A stretch of 64,000 nucleotides of DNA. It comes from Verrucomicrobiota bacterium. GTDB taxonomy: Bacteria > Verrucomicrobiota > Verrucomicrobiia > Limisphaerales > Pedosphaeraceae. The notes under the pieces are model-generated. The model saw nothing but the letters and a program-made list of their open reading frames with translations. It was not told the DNA's origin and did no database searches. The position numbers and the translations under genes were made by a program. Below, one piece after another: positions 36,549 through 45,435 of this stretch. The number at the start of each line of letters is the position of its first letter. Position 1 is the first letter of the stretch. Location of the stretch: positions 30,409 through 94,408 of the forward strand of contig JAJPHR010000060.1 in the NCBI GenBank assembly GCA_021325145.1. Direction: 5' to 3'.

Positions 36549-39161
36549 TCACCTGCGTGAATCCGGCGACAAAGGGTCTTGGTGAAACGGTTGGCCAGCT
36601 TGGTAGAGCTGGAGTCGGGCTTGGATTTGGGCGGAGAGGTTGGTGAGGTTGGCGGCTTGGGCGAGTTCGAGAGCTTTGCTTGCGGCATTGGTAGCGGCGG
36701 CGAACTGGCCGGTTTCGGCAGAGGCGGCGGCGAGGGTGTCCCATGCAACCGGGTCGGGTGATCCGGGGAGTTGAGTGGCCAGCGTCGCCAGGCGAACAGC
36801 TTCGGAGCCGTCGCGGAGCTTGGGGTCGGGCTGGGTCGCCAGAATCCAGGCGAGCTTCCTCAGGGCGATGGCGGACTGGGGATTCAAGCGAAGAGCAGTT
36901 TGATAATGTTCGATGGCTGCTGTGATGTCGCCGCGATGTTCGAGGACGTTCGCCAAGTTCGCATGGGCGTCGGGGAAGTCGGGGTCCAGGCGCAACGTTT
37001 CGGAGTAATGGGCCAGCGCGGCTTCCCATTGTTGTTCGTGGGCGAGAAGATTGGCGAGGTTGTAGTGGGCTTCGAGCAGGCTGCTGTCCAGTCGGATGGC
37101 TTCCGAGTATTCGACGGCGGCATCGGCGAGTTTGCCCAGGCCCAGCCAGGAGTTGCCCAGATTGCAATGGGCCAGGGCGAAGTTGGAGTTGACGTTTACG
37201 GCAACGGCCAGATGCAACTCGGCTTCGGCATAATGGCCCTGCTGATTCAGAATGGCGCCCAGATTGTTGCGGGCTTCGCTGAAGTCATGCCTGAGCTTGA
37301 TCGCCACACGGTAATGACGGGCGGCTTCGTCCAGCTTGCCCTGGGTTTGCAGAACGCCACCGAGTCCGTTTTCGGCAAGCGCGGTGGGCGCGACACGAAG
37401 CGAGTTTTGATATTGGGTGATGGCATCGTCCAGCCGGCCTTTTTGGGCGAGGGCGGCGGCGAGGTTGGCGAGCGCCTGGTAATCCGCTGGGTTGTTCTGG
37501 ACCGCTTGACGAAAATGGGCGATGGCATCGTCGATCCGTCCCTTTTTAAGCAAGGCGACGCCGAGATTCTTGTGCGCGAGATACCAATCGGGCCGCTGTT
37601 GCAAGACGGCGTTGAACAGGTCGATGGCATCGTCGAGCCGGCCTTGTTCGTTGAACAAGGAGGCTTTGTTGTTGAGCGCTTGAACGTAATCCGGCCGGAG
37701 GCGCAACGCATCGTTGAAGTGGATGAGGGCCTCCGGCGAGTTGCCCTTGAGCGCGAGAGCTTCGCCCAGGTTGCAATGGGCGACGGCATTGTCGGTGGTG
37801 ACTTCCAAGGTGTGGGTGAACAGGGTGACGCTGTTCTTCCAGTATTGGAGTTGCCGGGTTGTGGCGGCCAAACAGCCAGCCAAAATAAGGATCGCGATCG
37901 GCGCCATCAACCAGACGAGGCGAGGCCAGCGGGCGCGCAGTTGTCCGGCTTCCCAGGCGACCAGAATAAAGAGGCCAACGGCGGGAATGTACGTGTAGCG
38001 ATCCGCCAAAGCCTGTTCACCGACCTGAATCAAGCCGATCACCGGCGCCAAGGTGACGAGGAACCATAACCAGCCCACAAGCAAATGGCGGCGGCTGCGG
38101 GCGCGCCAGCACACCAGCGCGGAGATGGCGAGCAGGATGACGCCGGAGGCCAGTACGCGGGGCCAGGGAAGATTACGGGCGTAGGGGTAAAGCACGGCCA
38201 GATGGTGCGGCCAAAAGATTTTCTCGAGGTAGCCGACATAAGAGTGCACGGCGTTGGCCATACGGCCAGCCAGCGGAAGATCAGTAAGATACATCGCGCC
38301 GGCTGAACGTTGAACGTGGAAGGTTATCAGGCAGGAGAGGATTGCCAGCAGGAAGAAGGGGATTTTTTCGAAGCCTATGCGGCGCGGGGGATTCGACCTC
38401 GAATGTCCGGTGGTTGCTTTGGCTTGTGAGCCCGTGTTTGGCAGGGCACGCTGCGCGATTCTGCGGAGAGGCCAATAGTCGAGCAGCAAAAGGACGATGG
38501 GCAGCGATACGAGCATGGGCTTGGAGAGAAGGCCGAGGGCATAAAAGAACAAAGCGAACACGTAGGGAATGTAGGGACTGCGATGTTCATAAGGCGGTTG
38601 CCCTTCACTGGCTTTTGACTCCTGGCTGCGGGAGTCGATCTCTTCGGCATAATGCACATAGGCTACCAGCGTCAGGAGCGCGAAAAACGTGCTGAGGACA
38701 TCCTTGCGCTCAGCCACCCAGGCGACGGATTCGACATGGAGCGGATGCCACGCAAAGAGCGCAGCCACAAATGCCACGCGCCAGATGTTCCCGGTCAGCC
38801 GGCGCAAGAGCGCATAAAGCAACAGCGTGTTGATGGTGTGAAAGAGCAGATTCGTAAAGTGATGGCCGCCGGGCGCCAACGCATAGAGCTGGCAATCGAG
38901 CATGTGCGACAGCCAGGTGATCGGATGCCAATTGCCGGCGTATCCGGTGGTGAAGGCCCAGTACACCGAGTCGATGTTGAGGCCCTGCTGCACCCAGGGA
39001 TTGCGAGTAACGTATTGGGCATCGTCGTAGTTATTGAACTCGAAACGGGTTGCGGGCCAATAGAGCGCGACGGTGACAGCAGCCAGAATCAGCGAGATGA
39101 AAAGATCCCGGCTGAGGTGCTTCGATTCCGCGTCGGCATCGCGGGTCACTGGCTCTTGCAT
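36549..39161 (-). CDS. TMTC-like membrane glycosyltransferase with TPR tail
   Basis: An 870-aa polytopic protein. The N-terminal half has about 10-11 membrane segments and a GT-C-type acidic motif in the first loop (FEFNNYDDAQYV), followed by HPITWLSHMLDCQLYAL and AWHPLHVESVAWVAERKDVL, the signature of the TMTC/DUF1736 family. The C-terminal 430 residues are about 11 TPR units (AIAHFRQAVQNNPADYQALANLA pattern). Eukaryotic TMTC proteins are O-mannosyltransferases; bacterial homologues are uncharacterised, so protein O-glycosylation is inference. No partner gene adjoins it. Confidence 0.88.
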   Translation of the reverse strand: MQEPVTRDADAESKHLSRDLFISLILAAVTVALYWPATRFEFNNYDDAQYVTRNPWVQQGLNIDSVYWAFTTGYAGNWHPITWLSHMLDCQLYALAPGGHHFTNLLFHTINTLLLYALLRRLTGNIWRVAFVAALFAWHPLHVESVAWVAERKDVLSTFFALLTLVAYVHYAEEIDSRSQESKASEGQPPYEHRSPYIPYVFALFFYALGLLSKPMLVSLPIVLLLLDYWPLRRIAQRALPNTGSQAKATTGHSRSNPPRRIGFEKIPFFLLAILSCLITFHVQRSAGAMYLTDLPLAGRMANAVHSYVGYLEKIFWPHHLAVLYPYARNLPWPRVLASGVILLAISALVCWRARSRRHLLVGWLWFLVTLAPVIGLIQVGEQALADRYTYIPAVGLFILVAWEAGQLRARWPRLVWLMAPIAILILAGCLAATTRQLQYWKNSVTLFTHTLEVTTDNAVAHCNLGEALALKGNSPEALIHFNDALRLRPDYVQALNNKASLFNEQGRLDDAIDLFNAVLQQRPDWYLAHKNLGVALLKKGRIDDAIAHFRQAVQNNPADYQALANLAAALAQKGRLDDAITQYQNSLRVAPTALAENGLGGVLQTQGKLDEAARHYRVAIKLRHDFSEARNNLGAILNQQGHYAEAELHLAVAVNVNSNFALAHCNLGNSWLGLGKLADAAVEYSEAIRLDSSLLEAHYNLANLLAHEQQWEAALAHYSETLRLDPDFPDAHANLANVLEHRGDITAAIEHYQTALRLNPQSAIALRKLAWILATQPDPKLRDGSEAVRLATLATQLPGSPDPVAWDTLAAASAETGQFAAATNAASKALELAQAANLTNLSAQIQARLQLYQAGQPFHQDPLSPDSRR

Positions 39162-39241
39162 ATCGGCTGGCGGTTATCGTGAACGAGCGATTACCACGTG
39201 TCGAGATGTTCCAAAAAGGAGGGCGCGGCTGGTGAGTGCTG

Positions 39242-40138
39242 CTAGTCGAGCAAACGCCGGGTCAGGCCACCGTAAGCGTCAATGCGGCGGTCGCGGAGAA
39301 ACGGCCAGTGCGTGCGGGTTACATCGACTTTGGCGAGGTCCACGGAGGCAAACAGAATTTCCTCCTGATTCAGGCTGGCTTTGGCGAGAAGTTGTCCCGA
39401 GGTGCCGGCAACGAAACTTTGGCCCCAGAATTCGAGGCCGTCACCGCCGACGGGTTTTTCCAATCCGATGCGGTTGGGAACGGCGACGAAGCAGCCGTTG
39501 GCGACGGCGTGGCTGCGCTGGATCAGTTCCCACGACGCATGCTGGTTGGCGCCATACTCGGCTTTTTCTTTGGGATGCCAGCCGATGGCGGTCGGATAGA
39601 AAAGGATTTCCGCGCCCTGAAGCGCGGTCAAGCGCGCCGCTTCGGGATACCATTGGTCCCAACAAATCAGGACGCCGATCCGGCCGTAACGAGTTTGCCA
39701 CGCGCGAAAGCCAAGATCGCCGGGCGTGAAGTAAAACTTCTCGTAGAACAATGGATCGTCCGGGATGTGCATCTTGCGGTAGATGCCCAGGAGCGAACCG
39801 TCCGCGTCGATGATGGCCGCGGTGTTGTGATAAAGGCCGGCGGCGCGTTTTTCGAAGAGGGACGCAACCACGACCACGGAATGTTTTTTCGCCAGCTTTT
39901 GAAACGCCTTAGTGCTCGGGCCGGGAATTGGCTCGGCCAGGTCGAAATACTTGTGATCCTCGCTTTGGCAGAAGTATTGCGACCGAAACAATTCCTGCGT
40001 GCAGATGATCTGCGCGCCCTGGCGGGCGGCGCGTTCGGCGAACGCGAGGGTTTTCTTGAGATTGGCAGCGGGGTTGGCGGAGCAGGCGGTTTGCAACAGG
40101 CCGAGCTTCACGACCCTTGAGGAAGGGGGGCGCTTCAT
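39242..40138 (-). CDS. aguB: N-carbamoylputrescine amidase
   Basis: Nitrilase-superfamily hydrolase giving putrescine, CO2 and ammonia from N-carbamoylputrescine. 298 aa. Catalytic Glu in IICTQELFRSQYF, Lys in YRKMHIPDDPLFYEKFYF and Cys in LICWDQWYPEAARL; the HIPDDP and FTPGDLGF loops and GWHPKEK are typical of AguB. The partner agmatine deiminase is not in the window. It follows the Ser/Thr kinase gene by 6 nt, an unusual operon partner. Confidence 0.94.
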   Translation of the reverse strand: MKRPPSSRVVKLGLLQTACSANPAANLKKTLAFAERAARQGAQIICTQELFRSQYFCQSEDHKYFDLAEPIPGPSTKAFQKLAKKHSVVVVASLFEKRAAGLYHNTAAIIDADGSLLGIYRKMHIPDDPLFYEKFYFTPGDLGFRAWQTRYGRIGVLICWDQWYPEAARLTALQGAEILFYPTAIGWHPKEKAEYGANQHASWELIQRSHAVANGCFVAVPNRIGLEKPVGGDGLEFWGQSFVAGTSGQLLAKASLNQEEILFASVDLAKVDVTRTHWPFLRDRRIDAYGGLTRRLLD

Positions 40139-40144
40139 GGAGCG

Positions 40145-41152
40145 TCAGCGTTTGGTGGCGATGCGGGCGGTGTGTTCGAGCAACTGGGTGCTGCCTTTGT
40201 TGTCGGGAATGGCGGGCGCAATGCTCTGTCCGAAGAGTTCGCGGATGTATTTGCCGAGCGTCTCGTTGGTTGGGCCGTAACCCTTATGATAAATGTAGTG
40301 TTCCAGATCATACAACAACTCATCGGCGGTAGGATAACGCAGATTGAGGTCGCGGGCGAGGGCGCGCTGGAGAATTTCATTCAGGCGGTCATCCACGCGA
40401 GTGTCCACCGCGCGAAAATCGGGGATGGGCTGGGACATGATCCGCTGGCGCGATTCCTCCGCAGTGGCGCCCTTGAAAATGTTATAGCCGAGCAGGAGGT
40501 GGGCGAGCACGACGCCGGTGGAAAAAAGGTCGGAACGCTTGTCGGTGATCTTGAAATCGGCCTGCTCCGGGCTCATGAAATCGGCTTTGCCGGCCACCAC
40601 CTCGCCCTCATTGTCCTGGAGAAATCCCCGCGCCTTGGCGATGCCGAAATCGGTCAATTTCACGTCGCCTTCGAACGCGATCATGATGTTCTTGAGGCTG
40701 ACGTCCCGATGAACAATGCCGAGAGGTTTGCCGTCCTTGTCCGTCTTGGCATGGGCGTAGGCGAGCCCGCGCGCGACCCGGCTGGTGATAAAGACGGCCA
40801 GCTCGGACGGGAGGATGCGCTTCTTGTCGGTCAACTGCTGGCTGAACTGTTCAAGATTCACCCCGCGGATCAACTCCATGGCGATGAAGAACATTCCCCG
40901 CACCTCGCCCAAATGGTAGGTCTGGACGATGTTCGTGTGGATCAGGTCGGCGACCAGCTTGGCTTCGCCCACGAAGTTGTCGATGAAGGATTTTTGGTCG
41001 GCGTAATTCTGGCGGACGACCTTGATGGCGACGCGTTTGATGAAGTTGCGGGTGCCATGCTGTTCCGCCTCGTACACGACACCCATGCCGCCTTCGAAGA
41101 CCTTGCGGACGATTTCGTAACGGAACTCGGATTCTATCGTGAACAACGGCAT
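40145..41152 (-). CDS. Hanks-type serine/threonine protein kinase
   Basis: A 335-aa soluble kinase. Gly loop FEGGMGVVYEA, Lys in VAIKVV, alpha-C Glu in GEAKLVADL, catalytic loop HRDVSLKNIM, Mg loop DFGIAKA and MSPEQ in place of APE. All catalytic residues are present. The C-terminal 60 residues (YIYHKGYGPTNETLGKYIREL) have no membrane segment or sensor domain. ATG 41152 (MPLFTIES) is preferred; the upstream in-frame extension runs into the promoter region. Divergent from HU and 6 nt upstream of aguB. Confidence 0.92.
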   Translation of the reverse strand: MPLFTIESEFRYEIVRKVFEGGMGVVYEAEQHGTRNFIKRVAIKVVRQNYADQKSFIDNFVGEAKLVADLIHTNIVQTYHLGEVRGMFFIAMELIRGVNLEQFSQQLTDKKRILPSELAVFITSRVARGLAYAHAKTDKDGKPLGIVHRDVSLKNIMIAFEGDVKLTDFGIAKARGFLQDNEGEVVAGKADFMSPEQADFKITDKRSDLFSTGVVLAHLLLGYNIFKGATAEESRQRIMSQPIPDFRAVDTRVDDRLNEILQRALARDLNLRYPTADELLYDLEHYIYHKGYGPTNETLGKYIRELFGQSIAPAIPDNKGSTQLLEHTARIATKR

Positions 41153-41253
41153 CGGGAGGGATGTTGTAAAATCGGGGTTCGAAGTCAAGCCTGCGGTGAA
41201 AGAATCGGCGGGGCAAAGAGCCCATTTTTCCAATAAATATTATAATTTTCTGC

Positions 41254-41281
41254 TTGCGGACTGTTTTTGAACGGCTTTAAT
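41254..41281 (+). promoter_or_regulatory. Candidate HU promoter
   Basis: TTGCGG, a 16-nt spacer, then TTTAAT, in the AT-rich divergent gap between kinase and HU genes. A sigma-70-like match by eye only; the leader to the HU ATG is about 55 nt. Confidence 0.3.
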
Positions 41282-41336
41282 ACGGCCAAGTCAAACGACT
41301 TTGAACTAATCAACAATAATAAAACACACACACACT

Positions 41337-41624
41337 ATGGCTAAAGCACTCTCAAAATCCCAAGTCGCAGCGGCGGTCGCCGACAAGAATGGCCTCACGA
41401 AGAAGCAGGCTTCCGAGATCCTCGACAGCATCGCGGAACTGGCTTACAAGAACGCCAAGAACACTTTCACGCTGCCCGGCTTGGGCAAATTGGTTCTGGT
41501 GAACCGCAAGGCCCGCAAAGGCCGCAACCCTGCCACCGGCGCGGAAATCGACATTCCTGCCAAGCGCGTGGTGAAGTTCCGGGTGGCCAAGGCCGCCAAG
41601 GACGCGATCCTCGGCGCGAAGTAA
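41337..41624 (+). CDS. HU-family DNA-binding protein
   Basis: Histone-like dimeric DNA-bending protein, 95 aa. N-terminal helices (SKSQVAAAVADKNGLTKKQA) and the beta-arm KARKGRNPATGAEIDIPAK with the intercalating-type Pro. The C-terminal RVVKFRVAKAAKDAILG is typical. Clean single-gene unit: AT-rich promoter region before it and a strong intrinsic terminator 25 nt after the stop. Confidence 0.97.
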   Translation: MAKALSKSQVAAAVADKNGLTKKQASEILDSIAELAYKNAKNTFTLPGLGKLVLVNRKARKGRNPATGAEIDIPAKRVVKFRVAKAAKDAILGAK

Positions 41625-41648
41625 TCCGCCGCTTTCGTCTTTTAACCG

Positions 41649-41684
41649 GGGCACCCTGAGCGACTCAGGGTGCCCATTTTGTTT
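41649..41684 (+). terminator. Rho-independent terminator of the HU gene
   Basis: Perfect 12-bp stem GGGCACCCTGAG-CGA-CTCAGGGTGCCC followed by ATTTTGTTT. It ends 8 nt before the panE start, separating the two transcripts. Confidence 0.93.
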
Positions 41685-41691
41685 CTGGTGC

Positions 41692-42699
41692 ATGAAGATC
41701 GGAGTCGTGGGCTGCGGCGCAGTGGGGAGCTATTACGGAGCCAAACTGGCACGGGCTGGGCAGGATGTGCATTTCCTCTTGCGCTCGGATTATGATGTAG
41801 TTCGCCGCAAAGGCGTCTTGATCCGAAGCCCGGAGGGCGATTTTCGCGCGAACCCAAAATGCGCCCGAACCCCGGAAGCAATCGGGCCTTGCGACCTGGT
41901 AATAATCGGGTTGAAGACCACGGCCAACGACCAATTCAGCCGGTTGCTGCCGTCGTTGGTCGGACCTGCCACGGCGGTGTTGACCTTGCAAAACGGCCTC
42001 GGCAATGAAGAGCAACTAGCCGCGCTCTTTGGCAAGGAGAAGATTCTGGGCGGGCTTTGCTTTGTCTGCCTGAACCGGACCGAGCCGGGCGTGGTTGAGC
42101 ATATCGCGCACGGAACCATTGTGATGGGTGAGTTTGGCCGTTGGCCCGAACCGCGCACGCATGATCTCGCCTCGATGATTCGGAACTCCGGTGTGCCGTG
42201 CAAAGTCGCGGACAATCTTGCCGCCGCCCATTGGGAGAAACTGGTCTGGAATATTCCATTTAACGGACTTGGCGTGGCGTCATCCGCGGGCTACGACGCA
42301 GTCATGCAAGGCGTCGTTAAACCGGAAGCGCCGCTCGGACCTTGCCTGACCACCGACCGACTGTTGGCCGAACCGCGTTGGGAGCAACTGGTGCGCGATG
42401 TAATGCTGGAAGTCATTGCTGCAGCCAGCGCGCTGGATTTAAAACTGCCCGTGTCCACAGTCGACAAACAAATCACCCGCACGCGCGAAATGGGCGCCTA
42501 CCGCGCCTCAACGCTGGTCGATTTCGAGCGAGGCCAGCGACTGGAATTGGAAACTCTCTTCCTGGAACCACTGCGCCAGGCTCAGCAGGCGGGCGTGCAG
42601 ACGCCGCGCTTGGCGGCACTATGCGAGGTCTTGAAGGAACTGGACCGCGCTTCCATGGAATTCCCCCAAAAATCCGCCAAGGCTTGGACCGCGGCGTGA
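41692..42699 (+). CDS. panE: 2-dehydropantoate 2-reductase
   Basis: NADPH-dependent ketopantoate reductase of the pantothenate/CoA pathway, 335 aa. Nucleotide loop GCGAVGSYYGAKLARAG; the catalytic Lys region AHWEKLVWNIPFNGLGV; and the C-terminal TREMGAYRASTLVDFERGQR helix. The family contains related ketoacid reductases, so the substrate is probable but not proved. It begins right after the HU terminator with no obvious Shine-Dalgarno site. Confidence 0.9.
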   Translation: MKIGVVGCGAVGSYYGAKLARAGQDVHFLLRSDYDVVRRKGVLIRSPEGDFRANPKCARTPEAIGPCDLVIIGLKTTANDQFSRLLPSLVGPATAVLTLQNGLGNEEQLAALFGKEKILGGLCFVCLNRTEPGVVEHIAHGTIVMGEFGRWPEPRTHDLASMIRNSGVPCKVADNLAAAHWEKLVWNIPFNGLGVASSAGYDAVMQGVVKPEAPLGPCLTTDRLLAEPRWEQLVRDVMLEVIAAASALDLKLPVSTVDKQITRTREMGAYRASTLVDFERGQRLELETLFLEPLRQAQQAGVQTPRLAALCEVLKELDRASMEFPQKSAKAWTAA

Positions 42700-43034
42700 A
42701 GCGCCGCTTTCTGCCGGCCGCTTATCAGGAAAAAGCCGCTAATAACCCAACGGCTCCCTTTGCGCTTTCGTGGCAAGGACGTCAATTCAGACGCCACGCA
42801 CCGGCAAAAAACCACCCGAATCGGACACGTCGGTCCTCCCCGCATCTCTCTCCGGGCCAAGACCCGCCTCATACCAGCGGCCTGGGTTAAGGTCCCCAAC
42901 AAACCATTAGCGCCAACGGCGCTTTCGCTCGCGCGAGCGAGCTACGTCAGCGGGAAACCAACATTCGGCATTTTGCCGCTCCCATCCACCTTTGAATGCT
43001 TGCCGCGGACTTTGAGCGACAGTAAGTTTCAGCG
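42700..43034. other. panE-gltX intergenic region with palindromes
   Basis: No gene seen. Two adjacent palindromes: AGCGCC-AAC-GGCGCT at 42909-42923 and TCGCTCGCGCGAGCGA at 42925-42940. The region right after panE (AAGCGCCGCTTTC) resembles other GC-rich dispersed fragments in this window. Confidence 0.5.
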
Positions 43035-44381
43035 ATGAAAGTACGGGTACGTTTTGCCCCCAGTCCAACGGGATTTCTGCACATCGGCGGCGCGCGGACA
43101 GCGCTGTTCAACTGGCTTTACGCCCGGCACACGGGCGGCACGTTCATCCTCCGCATCGAGGACACGGACGCCGCGCGCAACACCCAGGAAGCGGTGGACG
43201 TCATTCTCAACGGGTTGCGGTGGCTGGGGCTGGATTGGGACGAAGGGCCGATCAGCGGGGATGTAACCGGCCCGAGTAAAGGCGATCGCGGCCCCTACTT
43301 TCAAAGCCAGCGAAGTGAGAATTACCAGCGGCGTGTCGAAGCTTTGCTTTCGCACGGTTTGGCCTACGAACACGAAGGGGCAGTCAAGTTCAAGATGCAG
43401 CGTGAGCCGGTCGTGATCCCTGATCTGGTCGTCGGGAACGTAACGCGCGAACTCACCGATCGGGAAAAGATGGACCCGGATTTCGTAATCGTCCGCTCGG
43501 ACGGACAGCCGGTATTTCATCTGGTCAACGTGATCGATGACTTGGAAATGGGCATCACGCATGTGATTCGCGGCGAGGATCACCTGACCAACAGCGCCAA
43601 ACACATCGCGCTGTTCCGCGCTTTCGGTGTCGAGCCGCCCAAGTATGCCCACATCCCGCTTATCTTAAATCCGGAGGGCACCAAGATGAGCAAGCGGGAC
43701 AAGGGCGCCTCGTTGATGACGTACGTTGAGGAAGGTTACGCGCCCGAAGCGGTCGTGAATTACCTCTGCCTGCTCGGTTGGTCGCCCAAGGGTAATCGCG
43801 AGAAAGTGCCGATTCAGGAGGTCATTGAGTTGTTCGATCTGCCGCAGATTCTCCGGCACAACGCGCGATTCGACCTGAACAAGCTGCATTGGCTGAACGG
43901 CGAATACATCCGGGAGATGACAGCAGACCGTTTCCATGAACTGGCGGTGCATGCCTTGGCCCGGATCGGGATCGACACAAACCGTTTCCCCTTGGATTAC
44001 GTGAAGGCGGCGCTGGATACTTGCAAACCGAAAGTGAAACTGTTTGCCGAAGTCCGCACATTCGCCGACTTTTATTTCAAGGACGAGATCGATTATGCGA
44101 CCGAAGCGACCGCACAGGATTTTGCGCCGGAAGCCAAACCGCGGCTGCAGCAGTTACGCGACGCTTTGGCCGGATTGGAGAAGTTCGACGCCGACACGCT
44201 AAATGCGACCTTCAAAGCGCTCGCCGCGCGCGCTGGCTGGAGCATCGGATTGTTGGTGCACCCGGCGCGCTTGATCTGCACCGGGCGGGCAGTCGGTCCG
44301 AGCCTCTACCACCTGATGGCGGTGTTGGGCAAGGAACGGGTGTTGCAGCGCTTCGATCGAGCCTTGTCGCGAATGGGTTAA
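43035..44381 (+). CDS. gltX: Glutamyl-tRNA synthetase
   Basis: Class I aminoacyl-tRNA synthetase charging tRNA-Glu, which also feeds HemA. 448 aa, slightly short (usual 460-500). HIGH-type motif FAPSPTGFLHIGGARTALFN, RIEDTDAARN, VIRGEDHLTNSAKHIALF and the KMSKS site GTKMSKRDKGASL. The zinc-site region of some GluRS is replaced by YEHEGAVKFKM without cysteines. The anticodon-binding domain is helical and complete to the end (SLYHLMAVLGKERVLQR). Confidence 0.95.
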   Translation: MKVRVRFAPSPTGFLHIGGARTALFNWLYARHTGGTFILRIEDTDAARNTQEAVDVILNGLRWLGLDWDEGPISGDVTGPSKGDRGPYFQSQRSENYQRRVEALLSHGLAYEHEGAVKFKMQREPVVIPDLVVGNVTRELTDREKMDPDFVIVRSDGQPVFHLVNVIDDLEMGITHVIRGEDHLTNSAKHIALFRAFGVEPPKYAHIPLILNPEGTKMSKRDKGASLMTYVEEGYAPEAVVNYLCLLGWSPKGNREKVPIQEVIELFDLPQILRHNARFDLNKLHWLNGEYIREMTADRFHELAVHALARIGIDTNRFPLDYVKAALDTCKPKVKLFAEVRTFADFYFKDEIDYATEATAQDFAPEAKPRLQQLRDALAGLEKFDADTLNATFKALAARAGWSIGLLVHPARLICTGRAVGPSLYHLMAVLGKERVLQRFDRALSRMG

Positions 44382-44729
44382 CCACAAGGCAGCTCAGCCA
44401 CCAAATCGTAGCCGCCGACGTGTGGAGGCTCCAACCTCTCTTGCAGGAGGATTAAAGCTTGGCTATGAACGGTGCCATTCGGAACAGCCTCAAGCGTCTC
44501 GGGTAACGGCGTTCAGAGGACTGCCCGTCCCACCACCCGGCCAAGGTAGGGCGCGCACTCCCGTGCGCGCCGCCCGTGTGCCCAAGGCGTTCATATTGGT
44601 TGCGTCGTGTATGGAACAGAGACCGAACCCTGTCGGTCGTTCGGACGCGGCTGCGCCCGGGAAAGGTGCCCCGTTCTTTGATCTCACGCCGGCTGCCACG
44701 GCTTTGATGGCCAACGGAGAAATCGGAAA
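44382..44729. other. gltX-purE convergent gap with repeats
   Basis: No gene supported. Contains the half family C repeat at 44404-44418 (AATCGTAGCCGCCGA) with a GGAGGCTCC continuation, and a family B hairpin at 44550-44571. The plus-strand ORF over the gap looks like chance coding across the repeats. Confidence 0.5.
44550..44571. repeat. Hairpin repeat (family B)
   Basis: GGCGCGCAC-TCCC-GTGCGCGCC, a perfect 9-bp stem with a TCCC loop, preceded by GGTA as in the copy at 27182. May also separate the convergent gltX and purE transcripts. Confidence 0.7.
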
Positions 44730-45308
44730 CTAAGCGAGCTTTTTATTCTTGGCGCGAGACTCACGCGCCATCCGAGCCTTGAACCCCAGCACTTTTCTTT
44801 GAAGGCTGGGGTTGGAGGTCGCGAGAATTTCGACCGCGAGCAGCCCGGCGTTCCGCCCATTGCCGATGGCCACCGTCGCAACCGGAACGCCCGCCGGCAT
44901 CTGGACAATGGACAAAAGAGAATCGAGCCCCTTCAAAGCCTTGCTTTTCACCGGCACGCCAACGACCGGCAGGGGCGTGTGGCTGGCAACCATGCCGGGA
45001 AGGTGCGCTGCGCCGCCCGCTCCCGCGATGATGACGCGCAGGCCGCGCCGATGCGCCGAACGGGCGTAACTCGCCATATCCACCGGCGTGCGATGTGCCG
45101 AGACCACCCGCACTTCATGCGGCACGCCAAACTCGACGCAAACGTCAGCCGCGGCCTTGAGCGTCGGCCAGTCCGAATCGCTGCCCATGATGATTCCCAC
45201 GAGCGGCCTGCTTGATTTCACCTCCTTCTGAGGGAGCGCAGAGTTCCGGCTCTGCGTGTTGATGTTTTGCCTTCGCACAGAATTTTTTGGAGAATCTTTA
45301 GCCTTCAT
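44730..45308 (-). CDS. purE: N5-carboxyaminoimidazole ribonucleotide mutase
   Basis: Class I PurE of de novo purine synthesis, converting N5-CAIR to CAIR. Core motifs [66 protein letters not shown] and [16 protein letters not shown]. The N-terminal 34 residues before the core are unusual; a hairpin (45237-45256) lies in this part, so the true start may be further in. A GTG just after AAGGAG near 45223 is the main alternative. It follows purK on the same strand with a 127-nt gap. Confidence 0.94.
   Translation of the reverse strand: MKAKDSPKNSVRRQNINTQSRNSALPQKEVKSSRPLVGIIMGSDSDWPTLKAAADVCVEFGVPHEVRVVSAHRTPVDMASYARSAHRRGLRVIIAGAGGAAHLPGMVASHTPLPVVGVPVKSKALKGLDSLLSIVQMPAGVPVATVAIGNGRNAGLLAVEILATSNPSLQRKVLGFKARMARESRAKNKKLA
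45237..45256. repeat. Short hairpin in the 5' part of purE
   Basis: CGCAGAG-TTCCGG-CTCTGCG. The GAGTTCCGGCT core resembles the right arm of the family A repeat, so the first codons of purE may be repeat-derived. Confidence 0.45.
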
Positions 45309-45435
45309 AAGGACTAGGGCGTTCGGACTTCTTTGACGCGCATTATTCTATCAAGTTTGGGGCCAGCGGCCCGGGCCGCCATGCCGGCAGAAAGCCAGCG
45401 TCGGCGGCGCGGTTCATCGGTTTTCTTCTCCGTCC

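Noticed and set aside
36771..38069. 432-codon open frame antisense to the TPR region of the TMTC-like gene
   Set aside because: Reflects the periodic TPR coding sequence on the other strand.
42342..42890. 182-codon frame overlapping the end of panE
   Set aside because: Out-of-frame shadow of panE running into the repeat-rich gap, with no domain.
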